NCBI GenBank assembly: GCA_949752745.1
Contig: OX457028.1
Coordinates: 618,420-682,419 of the forward strand
Direction: 5' to 3'
DNA length: 64,000 nt
Origin: Protula sp. h YS-2021
Lineage: Eukaryota; Annelida; Polychaeta; Sabellida; Serpulidae
The stretch's first letter is position 1; every line of letters begins with the position of its first letter. The notes under the pieces are model-generated. The model was not told the DNA's origin, ran no database searches, and worked only from the letters and a program-made list of their open reading frames with translations. Positions 44,985 through 56,340 of this stretch are shown one piece after another. The translations under genes were made by a program, and so were the position numbers.

Positions 44985-45068
44985 GTTATGCCGCCCATAG
45001 GTGAGCTCGAACTACCAACCTTCAGTGGCGCAGTCCTATGCTCTACCGACTGCACCACAGAAGACTTC
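44985..45068 (-). other. tRNA-like segment in the right arm (inner)
   Basis: Minus strand: TGGTGCAGTCGGTAGAGC (A-box-like), loop region GGACTGCGCC, then GGTAGTTCGAGCTCACC (B-box-like). In the left arm the matching segment has lost its A-box half. It is related to the outer tRNA-like segment, so it arose by duplication within the arm. Confidence 0.5.
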
Positions 45069-45345
45069 CGGAGAATGGTCTGATAGTCACATATTATAGT
45101 CCAAGGTTAGACTAGGTGTCCTCACATAGTGTGTCCTATGGGGGGGGTAGTCACATAGTCACATGACATCACATAGTCACATGACGTCACATGGTATGGT
45201 TCAGGGTTATGCCGCCTGGGGGGTCTTCACATAGTATGTCCTGGGGGCGGGTCCTTACATAGTATGTCGTAGGGATGGGTTGGCGTCACGTGACCTATGC
45301 CGTCATTGTGACGTCACATAGTCACATAGTATGGTACAGGGTTAT

Positions 45346-45422
45346 GCCGCCCATAGTTGGGCTCGACCCACCAACCTTCCGACCATAAGTCCCATGCTCT
45401 ACCAACTGAGCTACATGGGACG
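45346..45422 (-). other. tRNA-like segment in the right arm (outer)
   Basis: Minus strand: A-box-like TAGCTCAGTTGGTAGAGC, an anticodon-like loop CTTATGG, and B-box-like GGGTCGAGCCC, with partial pairing of CCCAT and ATGGG at the ends. The loop position reads TAT here, and CAT in the left arm counterpart (39755-39785). Missing bases in the T arm suggest a tRNA-derived repeat rather than a working gene. Confidence 0.55.
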
Positions 45423-46279
45423 TAAGAATAATATTCTGGAAAATATTCCACAAAGCGCACCCCTATATGCCGCCAGTGGGGTCTCATAGTATGTCCTGGG
45501 GGTTAGGGTTAGGGTTATTCCGCCTAGGGGGTCTGACGTCATGATGATTGACAATGATAGACAGATTCTATAAGTAGGTCACGTGATTGATGACGTTACA
45601 ATGATTGACAGGTGGGCAAGAACCCCTGTCACCTGGGGGGGGGGGGTCCTCACATAGAATGTCCTATTGGGAGGGGTTAGGGTTAGGATTAAGGAGGGTC
45701 ATTATGACGTCACAAGTGGGCCAGAACACCCATTTGCCCAAACTATTATTGTATAACCAAAACAACCTTTTGATTAATTCTACTTAATATTTTTGGAACG
45801 GGATTGGTTTTCTGGCGATTTTTCATGTAATTTGCTAGAGGGATTTTATTGTTGCTTACATTTCAATTAAAATCAACAAAACTGCCTGGTACGCGATAAA
45901 ATTATCGGAGGTTTGCAATAGCAATTGCAAATTGAGCTAAAGATAAATTCTACGTTTTCAAGTACAATAAACTGCAGATGCAAAGGATCACAACAGTACA
46001 AACAGAATATCACAGATTATAGGCTGAAGATTAGTATGAATTGCAATTACAAGTAAGAATTTAACTACTTTAAATTGAAAAAATGCTATTATCACTTTAA
46101 TCTAAAGGTTTGACTTCTTTCATATCTGTTATCTATGATTCAAAATCAAGCAAAGTAGAAAGTATTTAAGCTGTTTATATAAATGAAATTCAATTACTGC
46201 GTGCACCTTTCCTCGCCCATTCGGCAATAAAAATTAGAAAGTGCATTAAAGTTTGTTAAAATTTATATTATGCTCTTAC

Positions 46280-46777
46280 CTTAACTAATCGTCCACTAAA
46301 GCCCTGAGGTGGCGTTGATTCTGATTTTACAATTTTGTTAAATCTTCCAATTGTAAAAGCGGTTTTATAACCAAACTTCTGCTCGTTTTTCTCTGAAACT
46401 TTCCCAATGATTGCGTCCACACATAAGATGTTTTCACCTATGTGCTCCCGGGCGACCTCATCACGCATCCGGGTTCCAAAGCCACGTCCGCGGTACTGCG
46501 GATCAACAAAGTAGTACGATCCAAAGTAAACACTGTCTGCCCACGGAATACGCGCGGTAGTCGCCACAGCTTTTCCCATATACTCACCAACGTAGAATCC
46601 TTTATTCTTCGGAAATAAGTTAAAAGGCACTTCAAGGTCGTACCGTGACCTTTTGCTATCCCTTGCGAACCAATCAAGAGCAGTCTTCACATCAGACGAC
46701 GTCATCGAGCGTACAATGTATCCATCATCATATGTTCTAAACACGGTTACCGCCTCTTTCGAATCGATTTTATCCAT
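46280..46777 (-). CDS. Tandem GNAT acetyltransferase, coding exon 1 (N-terminal GNAT domain)
   Basis: The ATG at 46777-46775 is chosen because a splice acceptor (TTTTTATTTCAG, ending 46792) lies 14 bases upstream, so a non-coding 5' exon is expected. The 166 codons hold a GNAT fold: YIVRSMTSSDVKTALDWFAR, EVPFNLFPKNKGFYVGEYMG, the acetyl-CoA motif QYRGRGFGTRMRDEVA (residues 94-109), and NEQKFGYKTAFTIGRFN. The donor AAG|GTAAGA is at 46279-46278. Such proteins transfer an acetyl or acyl group from CoA. The substrate is unknown. The frame is intact. The 7182-base intron 1 contains the large Polinton-like element. Confidence 0.9.
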
Positions 46778-46992
46778 AATTGCAAACAAACCTGAAATAA
46801 AAACGAAAATATAAATTGTACTAAAAAAGTAGAAAGCGTTTGAAAAGCTTAAATATTTGTAAAGGGTATGTCGCTTGAAAGTGAGGATGTGCTTGTTTTT
46901 TATTATTCCCTTTTTAAGTTGGCGACATTTTTGACGCTCTTCAAGCGGTGCTTTAAACAGTGTTTTAAATCCCGGAAACTTGTAAGTTTTCA

Positions 46993-47950
46993 ATATTATT
47001 GGTTTTTGCGATAATTTTCTCTTGTCTAATTAAAGGAACGTGATATTTTATTAAGCATAACCTTTATTCACAATCAATTCATAGGAGTATTGTCACCACA
47101 AGAAAAGTGTTAAACGGCAGGATTGTTGATAATGCAAGCAAATCGTATTGCGATATACACCTTTATTCAAATCGCATCTACTGATATATATTTATATCAT
47201 GTTATTAACTGTAGAAAGACCTATCCCTCTGTAACTTTCATAAAGTTAAAAGCATAACAATACAAATTAAAAAAAACATTAAGTTCATCTCAAAATCCAC
47301 TTTAACGATGAATTCTAAGTTAAGAATTTCCAAATCAATCTGTTAACACTTTAAGATATTCTTTAGCATTGATTTCTTACAAGCCTTACTTATATTACGT
47401 ACATTACGGCCATTAATACTTACATTACTTTTCTTCTTTTTTTTCACCTGCAAAACTGTTTATCCATTATATGGTAGAACGCCTTGGCGTATTTAACGCG
47501 GCTTTTGCTTTGGTACTTACATTTTTCACAAACCCCATCTACGCTTCAATACATACACAATGCACTTGTACTGCATAGCATTGTGGAAATAGCATGGGCT
47601 TTAATCTGACGACACTCAAGAAATCTAATCTGACAGTGAATTGAAATATAAAAAGATATCTTCCCTGCAAACAGCTGACGGCTTTATATGATTGATAAAC
47701 GGCTGGATTTAGGTAGCGACGTTTTTCTACAACCAAAAATGGTTGTAATAAGATTGATTTTACGTCGCGACCTAATTTACTGAAGAGCCCATGTCTGAAA
47801 AAAGATCGCTTGGTTTTGTTTATAATGCATAGAAAAGGATCATTTCAAGTTCAGAAAAATGATTTGTATAATTTTTTATTGTAAACACAGCATTTATTAA
47901 TTTGATTTCCTTAAAATAAAGAGAAAAAAAAACAAATGAAAAGTAATTCG
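46993..47950. other. No coding gene seen; expected 5' UTR exon region of the acetyltransferase
   Basis: An acceptor at 46792 implies a 5' non-coding exon somewhere above this point on the minus strand, but no donor could be chosen. Confidence 0.3.
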
Positions 47951-47984
47951 TAAGTCAATGTAAATCCGATATCAGGTTTAGGTC

Positions 47985-48240
47985 AAGAACCGACGTCGAT
48001 GTACGACGTCTGTTTAAAGCGAATTCCCGATGTCCAATTTCTCACACAACTTGATTCCGACGTTATTCCCACGTCAATTTTCGGCCAGAATCGACGTCGT
48101 ATTTGCGTCGCACATCGACGTCGGTTCGGAACAAATTTCCAAGTTCAACTACGAATTCATATAAACCTAAATCTGATGTCAGTCCGAAGTCAGGGGGGTC
48201 AGATTTCAACGTCAGCCCGACAATCGAAATGTTTGCTGGG
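47985..48240. repeat. ACGTCG-rich repeat
   Basis: Around a dozen variants of GACGTCG, CGACGTC and GATGTC occur in 250 bases (for example CGACGTCGATGTACGACGTC). It is similar in style to the GACGTT-rich DNA at 7800-8990. Confidence 0.55.
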
Positions 48241-48804
48241 GTTATGTTTTTTCTTTGAAATTTCATATTATGACATTAATGTGCCATAAATGATTTCTTC
48301 TTCATTGATGTATGCTTCAAACCCAGTCTGAGAACAGTTATAAAATCAGTTGCAGTGTCAATTATAATCGTGGTTGCCTTCCTACGTAATAACACTATTT
48401 ACGTGTCACTAATCCAGATCACAAACACAATAACAACAATCCCGTGGAAATCACGTGGACGCCGCGGTACGCGAACCATCGGCAGTAACCCGTAAATTAA
48501 CCGTTCTTTGTGAGGATCTTCTACATGTGATAGGTAAACTGGCACAATGATAGAGCTCAGATTGCAACTTGATAACAACACTACATTTGTGTGCACCTGC
48601 ACGATTGTACCTTGAACTTCGGCCACAATATCATAATTAACTCTCAAAATAAGATAATTTTTAATTCGAATTAAACTATAAATAAACTAATTTTATCTTA
48701 CTTTAAGTGAATAGGGTTTGCATTAATAGATTTTTTTGCAATTCTTTATTTATTGCATTGCATTTTTCAGATATAGATCTGTGGTAACCTTATGGAACGG
48801 TAGC

Positions 48805-49032
48805 TTAATAAAATGTATATATTGATGATCGATAATCAAGAGCATAGCCTATTTCTTGGCGCATTGTCGTCCATGTGTGTGGGTATTGAATTTGAGCTAT
48901 GGCTATTTCATATTTTCCTTTCAAATATAATGTACAAGGTAAACAAATTTGATAATAAGAAGCCTTATTAGTAAGATAACAGTTCATGCTAGCATTGCTA
49001 GGTAATGTAATATAAAAACTTGTTGACTCCAT
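48805..49032 (-). pseudogene. Second Polinton minor capsid fragment (N-terminus)
   Basis: ATG 49032 on the minus strand opens [20 protein letters not shown], then the family signature KGKYEIAIAQIQYPHTW and TTMRQEIGYALDY. The similarity to copy 1 (5777 on) ends after about 60 residues and the frame stops at 48805. No stop interrupts this fragment. It starts about 40 bases from an AT-flanked MITE array. It shows that the N-terminal block of the capsid gene has been moved or copied separately from the rest of a Polinton. Confidence 0.75.
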
Positions 49033-49067
49033 GATGACTAAATAGTTTATCTGATATAGATAGACTA

Positions 49068-49070
<3 letters not shown>

Positions 49071-49145
<75 letters not shown>

Positions 49146-49407
49146 TCTGCAACCAGTCATAGGGGGACCATGGCTTATATATAGCACTTATATATAGCAG
49201 AGACCATTTCGAAAAAATAATATATGTTTTTTTAGCTTGTTATAGAGTGGTAACACACAAATTTAATTTCAAAACAGAATATATCATATTCACTATGTTA
49301 TAGAATCATTCGTTTTTTGTTTACTATGTAGTTTCATAACGTTTAAACACGGTAAGAATTAAGGAATTAAGGTCCCCGAATTGCTGGAATTACACTTATA
49401 TATATAT

Positions 49408-49466
<59 letters not shown>

Positions 49467-49767
49467 TCTGCAACCAGTCATAGGGGGACCATGCCTTATA
49501 TATAGCACTTAGGGAGACCATTTCGAAAAAAAAATAATGTATATTTTCAGCTTGTTATCAAGTAGTAACACACAAATTTAATTTTCAAACAAAATATATT
49601 GTATTCACTATGTTATAGAATCATTCGTTTTTTTTGTTTACTCTGTAGTTTCATAACGCTTAAACACGGTAAGAATTAAGGAGACCTACTTTTGGTCTTC
49701 TTAAAATTTTGGTCTCCCTAATACTGTGGTTTTTAGCAAAACTGGTCCCCGTATTGCTGGAATGACA

Positions 49768-49849
<82 letters not shown>
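49071..49849. mobile_element. Array of AT-flanked MITE copies
   Basis: Two copies (49144-49396 and 49465-49768) begin AGATCTGCAACCAGTCATAG after (AT)n and end CCCCGTATTGCTGGAATGAC or CCCCGAATTGCTGG before the next (AT)n. The tracts at 49071-49143, 49396-49464 and 49769-49844 separate them. They are the same family, reverse oriented, as 6589-6897. A GGTCTCC/GGAGACC-rich segment continues to 49945. Confidence 0.85.
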
Positions 49850-49852
<3 letters not shown>

Positions 49853-50584
49853 AGCCTAATGCTTGAGGAGACCTCACTTGCTGATTTATAAGGTTTAGAG
49901 AGACCGGAAAAATTCGGAGACCAGAACCAGGTCTCCTTATTTATAAGTCCTCTAGAAAACTCAGAAGTAGCCTATTCTTCTTACATTTTTCAGACGGACA
50001 CTAAACTTAAGTATAATGTGTATAAAACATGACCAAGATAAAAAGTTATGATTGAAAGACAAATTCGAAAAGTCGCCCCAAAGTCTACCCTTGTATATTT
50101 CACAACCATATCAAATACCACTCAGGGATACCATCTGTTATTGTCATTGTTGGACAAAATCGGCTGTATATGGGCAAGCTAAAATTTTTCCCATATTTAG
50201 AGAAGTCTACTCTATCATATGGCAAAGTTTCATGGAGGATTGACGATAAAATCTTTTTTTTTTTAATTCTTGGCCAGTAAATTCAACCTTCCTGAAAAAT
50301 TACATGTGCTTCGATTTGATTTGTCGAAAATCAAAACAAAAACTCAATATCAAAACAAAAACAATTAGAAGGCGCATGCGCGAAAGATCTGTCGAGACGT
50401 CATTTTTATTGCATTTTGTCGCATGTTTCAGTAAGTATAAGTTATACCATTAAGAACAAGTTTTTGTGACAATCAATGTCAATAGTGGTACACTTGACTT
50501 GAATAAACTTTGGATATGTGGTATATTAGGAAATATATTGGATATTACATTTTCTAGAAAGTGGATACGACGTGACAGCAAATA

Positions 50585-50695
50585 TGCCAATTCGCACTTT
50601 CGGGTCGTTTTCTCTATCATTTCTTTATATCTTATCTCAACTGAATGAAGTCGAACCGCAAAAACTTTTCGGCAAAAGTCAAAGTGCGAATTGGC
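50585..50695. mobile_element. Short MITE with GCCAATTCGCACTTT ends, copy 1
   Basis: The left end GCCAATTCGCACTTTCGGG and the complement of the right end GCCAATTCGCACTTTGAC form inverted repeats around TTTCTCTATCATTTCTTTAT. Confidence 0.8.
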
Positions 50696-51016
50696 TTACT
50701 GGTTGATCAACATCATTTCCTCATCATAATCATGACGTATCTATGTTCTAACTCTACTGGTTTAGCACTTTGAGCGTTTCGAATAAAATTTGATTTTTGA
50801 ATTTTGACTGCGAGGGAATCGGGCAAAAAATGAAAGAAATGATACATTAACTTAAGTTAAATCCGCCTCTGCCTGTAGTGTCGCCACCTCCCGAAAACAA
50901 CAATTATCCCGAAAATATTATTTTTACCGAACCTCCCGACACCTGCTACTGGTCCTAGAATGCAAAATGTTGAGCACATATAAAGTCGGGTTTGTTGTCA
51001 CAAGTAATCCTTATAA

Positions 51017-51338
51017 GCCAATTCGCACTTTCGGGTTTTTCCGGTTAAGGTGTTGTTTCGACTGCAACTTTTAGGGATACCTTATAAAGAAATAATAAGG
51101 GAAAAACATCAAAATTTTAAGTTTCTTTCAACATGTACACTTTCAAATTCACAAAGCCATCACATGATCTTTTAAAAAAATATTTTACACATTTTTCAGC
51201 CCCTTTAATAACCAATGTGTGAATATGTTTCTGGCAAAATGGAATTTTGTTGATTTTTGCCGTTTTTATCTATCATTGCTTGATATCCTAATCCCAACTG
51301 AATTCAGCCGAAACGCAGAAGTCAAAGTGCTAATTGGT
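51017..51338. mobile_element. MITE with GCCAATTCGCACTTT ends, copy 2
   Basis: The left end GCCAATTCGCACTTTCGGG and the right end AAGTCAAAGTGCTAATTGG (complement of the left with two changes) enclose 300 bases. A third partial copy, sharing TTTCTCTATCATTTCTTTCA and an end GTGATTTGGCTTA, is at 51783-51895. Confidence 0.75.
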
Positions 51339-51899
51339 TTATGGCTCTTAGCAGTCACTTTGAAAAGCGAGTTGATAGTCTTACAGTTTGCACTTAAAAT
51401 TTGCATTTCGGGAGGATAGAATAAAGTGGCCAGTTACAGCTCGAAAATCCTGCCAGAAAAAATATATCGACCTTGTATTTTCGTAAATCACGACATTTTA
51501 CATCGCGCAGAACAGAAAATATGTGTAAAATATTGTATTAGCCACATACAAAAGCATTACCGGCTCGCGTCCAAAACACCACAGCTATTGCGCAAAAACC
51601 ATTGAAAAGTGGCATACGGTCCTAGTTTACTGGTAGAAAAATATAGAAGAAAAATCGCAGAAAAAACATGCAAGAAACTGAACTTGAAACTATTTATTAA
51701 AATCTTTAACAATTTTTTAAAATAGCATACGGCTTGTTAACAACCCGACCGGTATTTGGTGCAAGAGAAATTTGACATTTAGGCGAAATTTCTCTATCAT
51801 TTCTTTCATTTTTGTACGGGATTATTTTATTCGAAACGCAGAATTTTAGCGCATTTTAATGGGAACGCCTAACTGTGATTTGGCTTATTTTGATGTAGA

Positions 51900-52850
51900 A
51901 TTTTGACATTTCAGACACTGAGTTGTCATGCTAGTGAAAAACCTGTCACTAAATGTACCTAGCTCCAAGTCAGCTCTTCATTATTTATACTTGATATATT
52001 TCTTTGGAGCTACGCATGAAAAAAAACTTTTGTTGATTATTTAATGTGATGAGTTGTACCAGTCTAAATATGATAAATTCCCGGTAGATTCGAGAGGTGT
52101 GGTAACCCTGCTACTTTATCTGCAGCCTCGTAGAGTCGCAGTGTGGTACTCTTGAGAACGGAAAACAAATGAAATGTTGGCGAATCAGATCCAAGGAACG
52201 TCATCAATAAAAGGTTTTATAATGAAAATGAGGGTTATTCGACAGAATCACGAGACATGTAAAGTTATGTGAAGGATGTAAATATAAACTCTTGTGAAGA
52301 AGATATCAGCACCTGGCCGTGTGTTCCTGGTAGCCGTGGAGCCAATGCTGTGGGAGTCTTGGTGTAGTTTTCTGGTCTGGACGTCCTGTTCGTGATGATA
52401 CGTCAAATGCATTGAAGCAGTAACCACATCGTGGCGAGCCTGCCAGGATATGCAAAATTTAAGCCGTAGTCTGGAAATATAGTGAGATTTTCTTTCGATA
52501 CAGGCAGTGGTATATTTTTGGCATATATTTTGAGATATATCTTTGATATCTTATATATTGTGAGATATATCTCTGTGATATCTGTTGGAGAAAGTGATTT
52601 AATTAGTGTCTCCCTGTCACCCCCTCCTTTTTCCCTCCTTTACCTCCTCTTTCCCCCTCCTCCCTCCGAAACACAAGAAAACAGTTGAATGTGACCAGAG
52701 TTGTTTTTTTGCTGCGGTTTATGTGCGCTGTTTTAAAGCAGACCGCAAAGCTGGCAGTGACCTATTTAGCAATATAGTGTAAACATGGCTCTGTGCTGAT
52801 AATCGATCAATGTGTGAGAAGTAAGAGCATTGCAAAGTGAAGGCCTGTTG
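51900..52850. other. No gene seen
   Basis: Only chance ORFs. A CT-rich run lies at 52605-52665. Confidence 0.35.
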
Positions 52851-52857
52851 TTTTAAA

Positions 52858-53535
52858 TAAAATCGATTCGAGGAGCCTGCGGCTCTCAGTGTCGATTATT
52901 AAATGAGAGCTGCGTTTCCCTTCAGTCAGTGTGTTAAGGTGTCGATTCACAGCAAAGGTGTATCCCAGTGTAAGACAATGTTAGGTCGCCTTGAAAAAAC
53001 AACAAGACAGTTGCTTTGGTGGTGCGTTAGGTGTGGTTTAGTCCGGTAATTTGTTTTTTTTTCAATCAAACTAAAGCGGCAAGTGACCGTATCCCCTTCT
53101 TAAAAAACATTCAGAGGTTACTGCCTGTTGATCAAATTTAATTAAATGTAGACCTGAAGGTCAGTGTTGACCCCTCCCTTCTTCGTCATTGTTATTTTTA
53201 GTGTAGGCTAGAATTATTTCAGTTATGTAAATGAATTGGGTGACCCAATGGGCTGATATACAAGAGGCGTTGCCAAGTAAAATCAATTCGTGAAACCTGT
53301 GGTTTTAAGGGACGGCCGATTGGAAGCTGCGTCTATCCTCAGTCAATGTGTAAAGCTGTGTTCATGCAATGCTGGGTTGAATCCAGTAACAAAACAAGAA
53401 AAAATTCAAAAGTTACCGCCTGTTGATCAGAGTCAACTAGATTTTGACCGTAAGGTCAGTCGTAACCCCCCCCCCACCCCCGTTATCGTTGTTTTTTTGG
53501 GTGAGCTAGTGATTTCAGTGAATACATAGTGAAAT
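52858..53535. repeat. Diverged tandem duplication
   Basis: The block starting AAAATCGATTCGAGGAGCCTG (52858) is repeated from 53278 (AAAATCAATTCGTGAAACCTG). The later parts TTACTGCCTGTTGATCA (53118) and TTACCGCCTGTTGATCA (53413), and GACC.TAAGGTCAGT.GT, also pair. There is no stable ORF in either. Confidence 0.7.
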
Positions 53536-54339
53536 ATGCGCTGAATGGCGGCGATATTATTATTTTTACTTTGGTTTCTGTGAAGTGTGCAAGTGAAGTG
53601 AAATGGAAACAGTAGCAGGTTGTCTTACGGTAAAGTGTACGTGTGCGAGTAGTTTCACGATAACGGTGCCACCGAAATAAATGTGTGATTTTTCTTAGTT
53701 TACCATTGTTAGGATTTAAAAGTGAGATCAATACGAGAGTTTAAATCATTATGAATCATAATTGATAACCAGGTGCATTTAAAAGGTTTAAAGTGGAGGA
53801 ACATGCGTGATCTGCACGTCCATACGGCCAGGTACTGATATATACATAGGCGGATGTTGTGGTCAACCAAAGTTAAATATTATGGGTGTACAAACTAATA
53901 TTATACGTAATTCTGCATCTATCAACTATTTTAGTATATATTTTACAAAAACCCACAACCCCTTCATTTAAATATTTGGTCACTTGACTTGGGTCACGTA
54001 ACATTTAAAGGCCAGAATGTAAACAAACAATTGACAGGTAGATCTGGAAGCTAACTTTTCTACACTTTTATGAACAAACAAAAGATATACAACTCACTAA
54101 AAATTGTGCCTGTTTTACAAAAGGGTGTATGGGCATGTACGTTCTGTTACTGTTTGAATAGTAGGGACTGGTTTGCAGGATTCATGCCTCAGATCATTTG
54201 AAGTTGACCAATGTTAGTAGAACAATGAAATGCTTCGTAGCTCTGACAGAGAGATATACGACTATTTGCTACCTTCCAAAAGAATTAATTTTAAGCCCTG
54301 CTTAAGATATAAAAAAGCTCTACCTATGTATGCATATTC

Positions 54340-54680
54340 TGTTTTTTTTTTGGTCTCCCAAAGTCGTATTTTAGAGTTATGTATATACGAGTGAATGTAT
54401 ATAATGCACATTTCGTCTCCCCATTTACCCTTTTTTCATGTATGGTCTCTCTAGCTGTTAACTTCACTGTCTTTTAAGATATGCGAAAATTCTATCTTTG
54501 TTGGCATATTCTGAGTATGGTCTCCCAAAGTCGTATGTTAGGGTTATATACGAGCAAAAATAACCGATAAACATTTGGTCCCCCTGTTTACTTATTTTCA
54601 TATTAGGTATCTCTTAGTGTATCTTTTCAACAAAATTTTTGTCATATTCTCTTCGTTTTATCACAATGGCTTCTTGAGGT
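54340..54680. repeat. Diverged tandem repeat of about 167 bp
   Basis: GGTCTCCCAAAGTCGTAT occurs at 54352 and 54519, followed in each by TTAGRGTTAT...ATACGAG...CAYATTTSGTC-CCC. GGTCTCC motifs recall the AT-flanked MITEs. Confidence 0.65.
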
Positions 54681-55313
54681 CTGTTAGAAGCTTCATATCG
54701 ATCTTTATTGGATTGTTCTCGTTCAGCCAAGAAACGGAATACTGAAATTTGCCTTTCAGGGTTACGAGGGTAAACTTTACCTAGTTGTTTCTACTCTTTC
54801 CATGCCATTCCCCTCTCTACACAAACTTAAAGATATGACGTTGTCGCTTTATTGGAAATAAACCATGTCAATGTCGCTGCGGAGAATCACTTTTTCATTC
54901 TCTTGACTTTGCTTTAGGTGCTGTGACCTCTCAGATTGGGACTTTCACGATGTTAACATTGTCAATTAAAACATCAGCATATTTTTATCCAATTTGCATT
55001 GAAACAAACGTTTTAAGTCTTAAATACTGCGACTGGGGTTCAAATGAGAGACCCCAAACTTCCTAGAACGACAAAATAACAATATCTGTAAACTCTCTGT
55101 TGAATGTTGACAAAACAGAAAAGATCGCACACAAAATGTACCACTATTACGGAATCTCCCTGACCTTACGAGTCGAGCATTAATTTCTGTTTATGTTGAT
55201 ATTGACTGTTGCGGTGCAGTTGTGAAACGATTTGATACTACACCAGTAGTCTGGAACAAATCTAAGAAATCACCGACCTCCAAAAGACTATCAATATCAA
55301 GGCCCAAATCAAA

Positions 55314-56340
55314 TTGCTGCTCATTATCTACTTTTCGAACTGCCTGGACTTAAGCAAAATTCTCTTGTCCGAGAGTAACTGCGTTATTATATTAACCATT
55401 TTTTTCCATAGCTGTCTTCCTTCAGCAAGCACTTTACTCGAGGTTTGTTCCCTTTCACACGATTTGCCAGTTAGGCCACGGGACGATCTGATTGTGCTCT
55501 TCATTGCTCTTTTTTGCTTATTTTTGTGTTTCGCAGGGCCTAGTGCTAGCCTCCGATTTATGCAAAGTGACAATCATAATTTGCTTTGCGTCAAAAGTTT
55601 CATCCAAAATAGTGACGCACGTGTCGCGAAGACATTGATTTGTGTATCCGTACTTTGTGGTGTCCAACAAAACACCGTACTAAGCCCCACCCCTTTTCTC
55701 ATTTTCATTAATGACCTCCCACTTCGAGCCCAGCCATCAGTCCGCTTGTATGCTGACGACTGTGTCGTGAGATTAGAGATGAACGTGACCATCTAATTGT
55801 ACAGCAAGACTTAGAAGCCTTGAATTCTTGGGAGAACGATTGGCTAATGGAATTCAATCCGGACAATTGTTTTGTGCGCACTATTTTAAAAAAGCAGCAT
55901 CCAAAACTAAATAAATATTCATTGAAAAACACAGTAATTTAGACGGCAGATTCAACAACCCATCTGGGTGATGGAATTTCTAAAGACTTAAAGAAGTCGC
56001 TTGTCAGGTGTGGGATCCCCACCTAGAGTGCAACATCTCCAAATTAGAGTCAATGCAGCGGGAGGGCAGTACGATACGCGACAAATAGGTATCATAACAA
56101 CAGTTCGGTCACCGATAAATATACATTCTATCGTTTTCGAACCACCATACCACACCACCCAGCAACACAATAACACAAGTGTGCCCCAAGTGTCATTCCG
56201 GCGAACATCAAGTTATATTAAGCAGACACATAAGTTATCGAAAGAACATATGGAATGAGTTACCCTATTGTTACAGAGCTGGCACAATATTACCTAATGG
56301 GTGGTAGTGTCGTTAAACTAATCAGTCAATCAAGCTGTAA
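55314..56340 (+). mobile_element. LINE remnant with YADD-containing RT fragment
   Basis: An open frame to 55796 ends in RT sequence: PTPFLIFINDLPLRAQPSVR then LYADDCVV, the catalytic palm of a Jockey/CR1-group RT. After a frameshift at about 55790 QQDLEALNSWENDWLMEFNP and NTTHLG-like text continue to about 55990. Farther on, WNELPYCYRAG (about 56247) and GGTAGTGTCGTTAAAC then (AATC)n resemble the tail of the LINE at 17990-19615. The upstream part of the frame (55314-55590) is not recognisable RT. Confidence 0.75.

Larger units (their letters stand above)
39433..45744. mobile_element. Non-autonomous Polinton-like element with 1-kb terminal inverted repeats
   Basis: The two ends read AGTTGGGGAAATGGGTGTT (39433 onward) and, complemented, AGTTTGGGCAAATGGGTGTT (ending 45744). 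Inverted arms of about 1 kb are colinear throughout (39433-40432 with 44752-45744). Flanking hexamers are ATTACT (39427-39432) and ATTATT (45745-45750), a 6-bp duplication with one mismatch. AG...CT ends with long inverted repeats and 6-bp duplications are features of Polintons. No Polinton replication or capsid gene is inside. The core has the C2H2/acidic gene copy 2 within a smaller inverted repeat, plus an inserted CR1-like LINE (41450 to about 44400). The element lies wholly in intron 1 of the acetyltransferase. Confidence 0.75.
44752..45744 (-). repeat. Right long terminal inverted repeat
   Basis: The reverse complement aligns with the left arm over its whole length. This arm is more complete, with both tRNA-like segments containing A-box and B-box-like sequence (44985-45068 and 45346-45422). 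It has one 160-bp unit at the inner end (44755-44890). Confidence 0.8.

Noticed and set aside
45346..45422. Functional tRNA gene
   Set aside because: The acceptor stem has mismatches and the T arm lacks bases. The copies in the arms differ at the anticodon. Reported as tRNA-like only.
45490..45515. Telomere-like TTAGGG run (and its left-arm counterpart near 39650)
   Set aside because: Only two to three units, inside a transposon arm, so not a telomere.
46778..46993. Upstream in-frame ATG of the acetyltransferase
   Set aside because: The extension runs through a splice acceptor at 46792 and pyrimidine-rich intron sequence, so the start at 46777 is preferred.
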